A stretch of DNA of 6,091 nt, from assembly GCA_031255425.1 (NCBI GenBank), contig JAIRSN010000032.1, positions 1 to 6,091 on the forward strand, given 5' to 3'. Of the stretch, positions 6,090 through 6,091 are shown piece after piece. The stretch comes from Dysgonamonadaceae bacterium (GTDB lineage Bacteria; Bacteroidota; Bacteroidia; Bacteroidales; Azobacteroidaceae). Every line of letters begins with the position of its first letter. Position 1 is the stretch's first letter. Under the pieces are notes generated by a model. The model saw nothing but the letters and a program-made list of their open reading frames with translations. It was not told where the DNA came from and made no database searches. The translations under genes were made by a program, and so were the position numbers.

Positions 6090-6091
6090 GG

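Overview
The window looks like chromosomal DNA of a member of the Bacteroidota, probably Bacteroidales. Three things point there. Two start regions carry the Bacteroidota promoter pattern (a -33 TTG element, a 19-20 base spacer and a TAnnTTTG -7 box) with A/T-rich leaders and no Shine-Dalgarno sequence. The large secreted protease ends in a type A sorting domain for the type IX secretion system (T9SS). The left edge holds the 5' end of a gene resembling a small START-like protein common in Bacteroidota. Genus cannot be decided from the sequence. Coding regions are GC-rich at third positions, while intergenic DNA alternates between very A/T-rich and very G/C-rich blocks.

Layout from left to right: (1) bases 1-98, minus strand, the first 32 codons of a START-like (SRPBCC fold) protein running off the left edge. 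(2) Bases 99-837, a divergent intergenic region mostly filled by a structured repeat block (215-694). A 15-base GC-rich core recurs eight times plus one degenerate copy. Six core-to-core intervals are a short 27-base module, giving an exact 42-base period. The outermost interval on each side is a longer, related 91-96-base module. (3) Bases 733-763, a promoter for the next gene. (4) Bases 838-3771, plus strand, a 977-residue secreted M6-family zinc metalloprotease with accessory beta-sandwich domains and a C-terminal T9SS signal. (5) Bases 3784-6036, minus strand, a 750-residue CPA2-type cation/proton antiporter with a long cytoplasmic tail resembling tandem universal-stress-protein folds. It meets the protease tail-to-tail with a 12-base gap. 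(6) Bases 6058-6089, the antiporter's promoter at the right edge.

The genes do not form an operon: the first pair is divergent, the second convergent, and each has its own upstream region. No functional link between the START-like protein, the extracellular protease and the inner-membrane antiporter is visible. The most unusual element is the modular repeat block between the two divergent genes. Secondary points of interest are an 11-base perfect inverted repeat over the convergent gene ends and a variant ion-binding motif in the antiporter.
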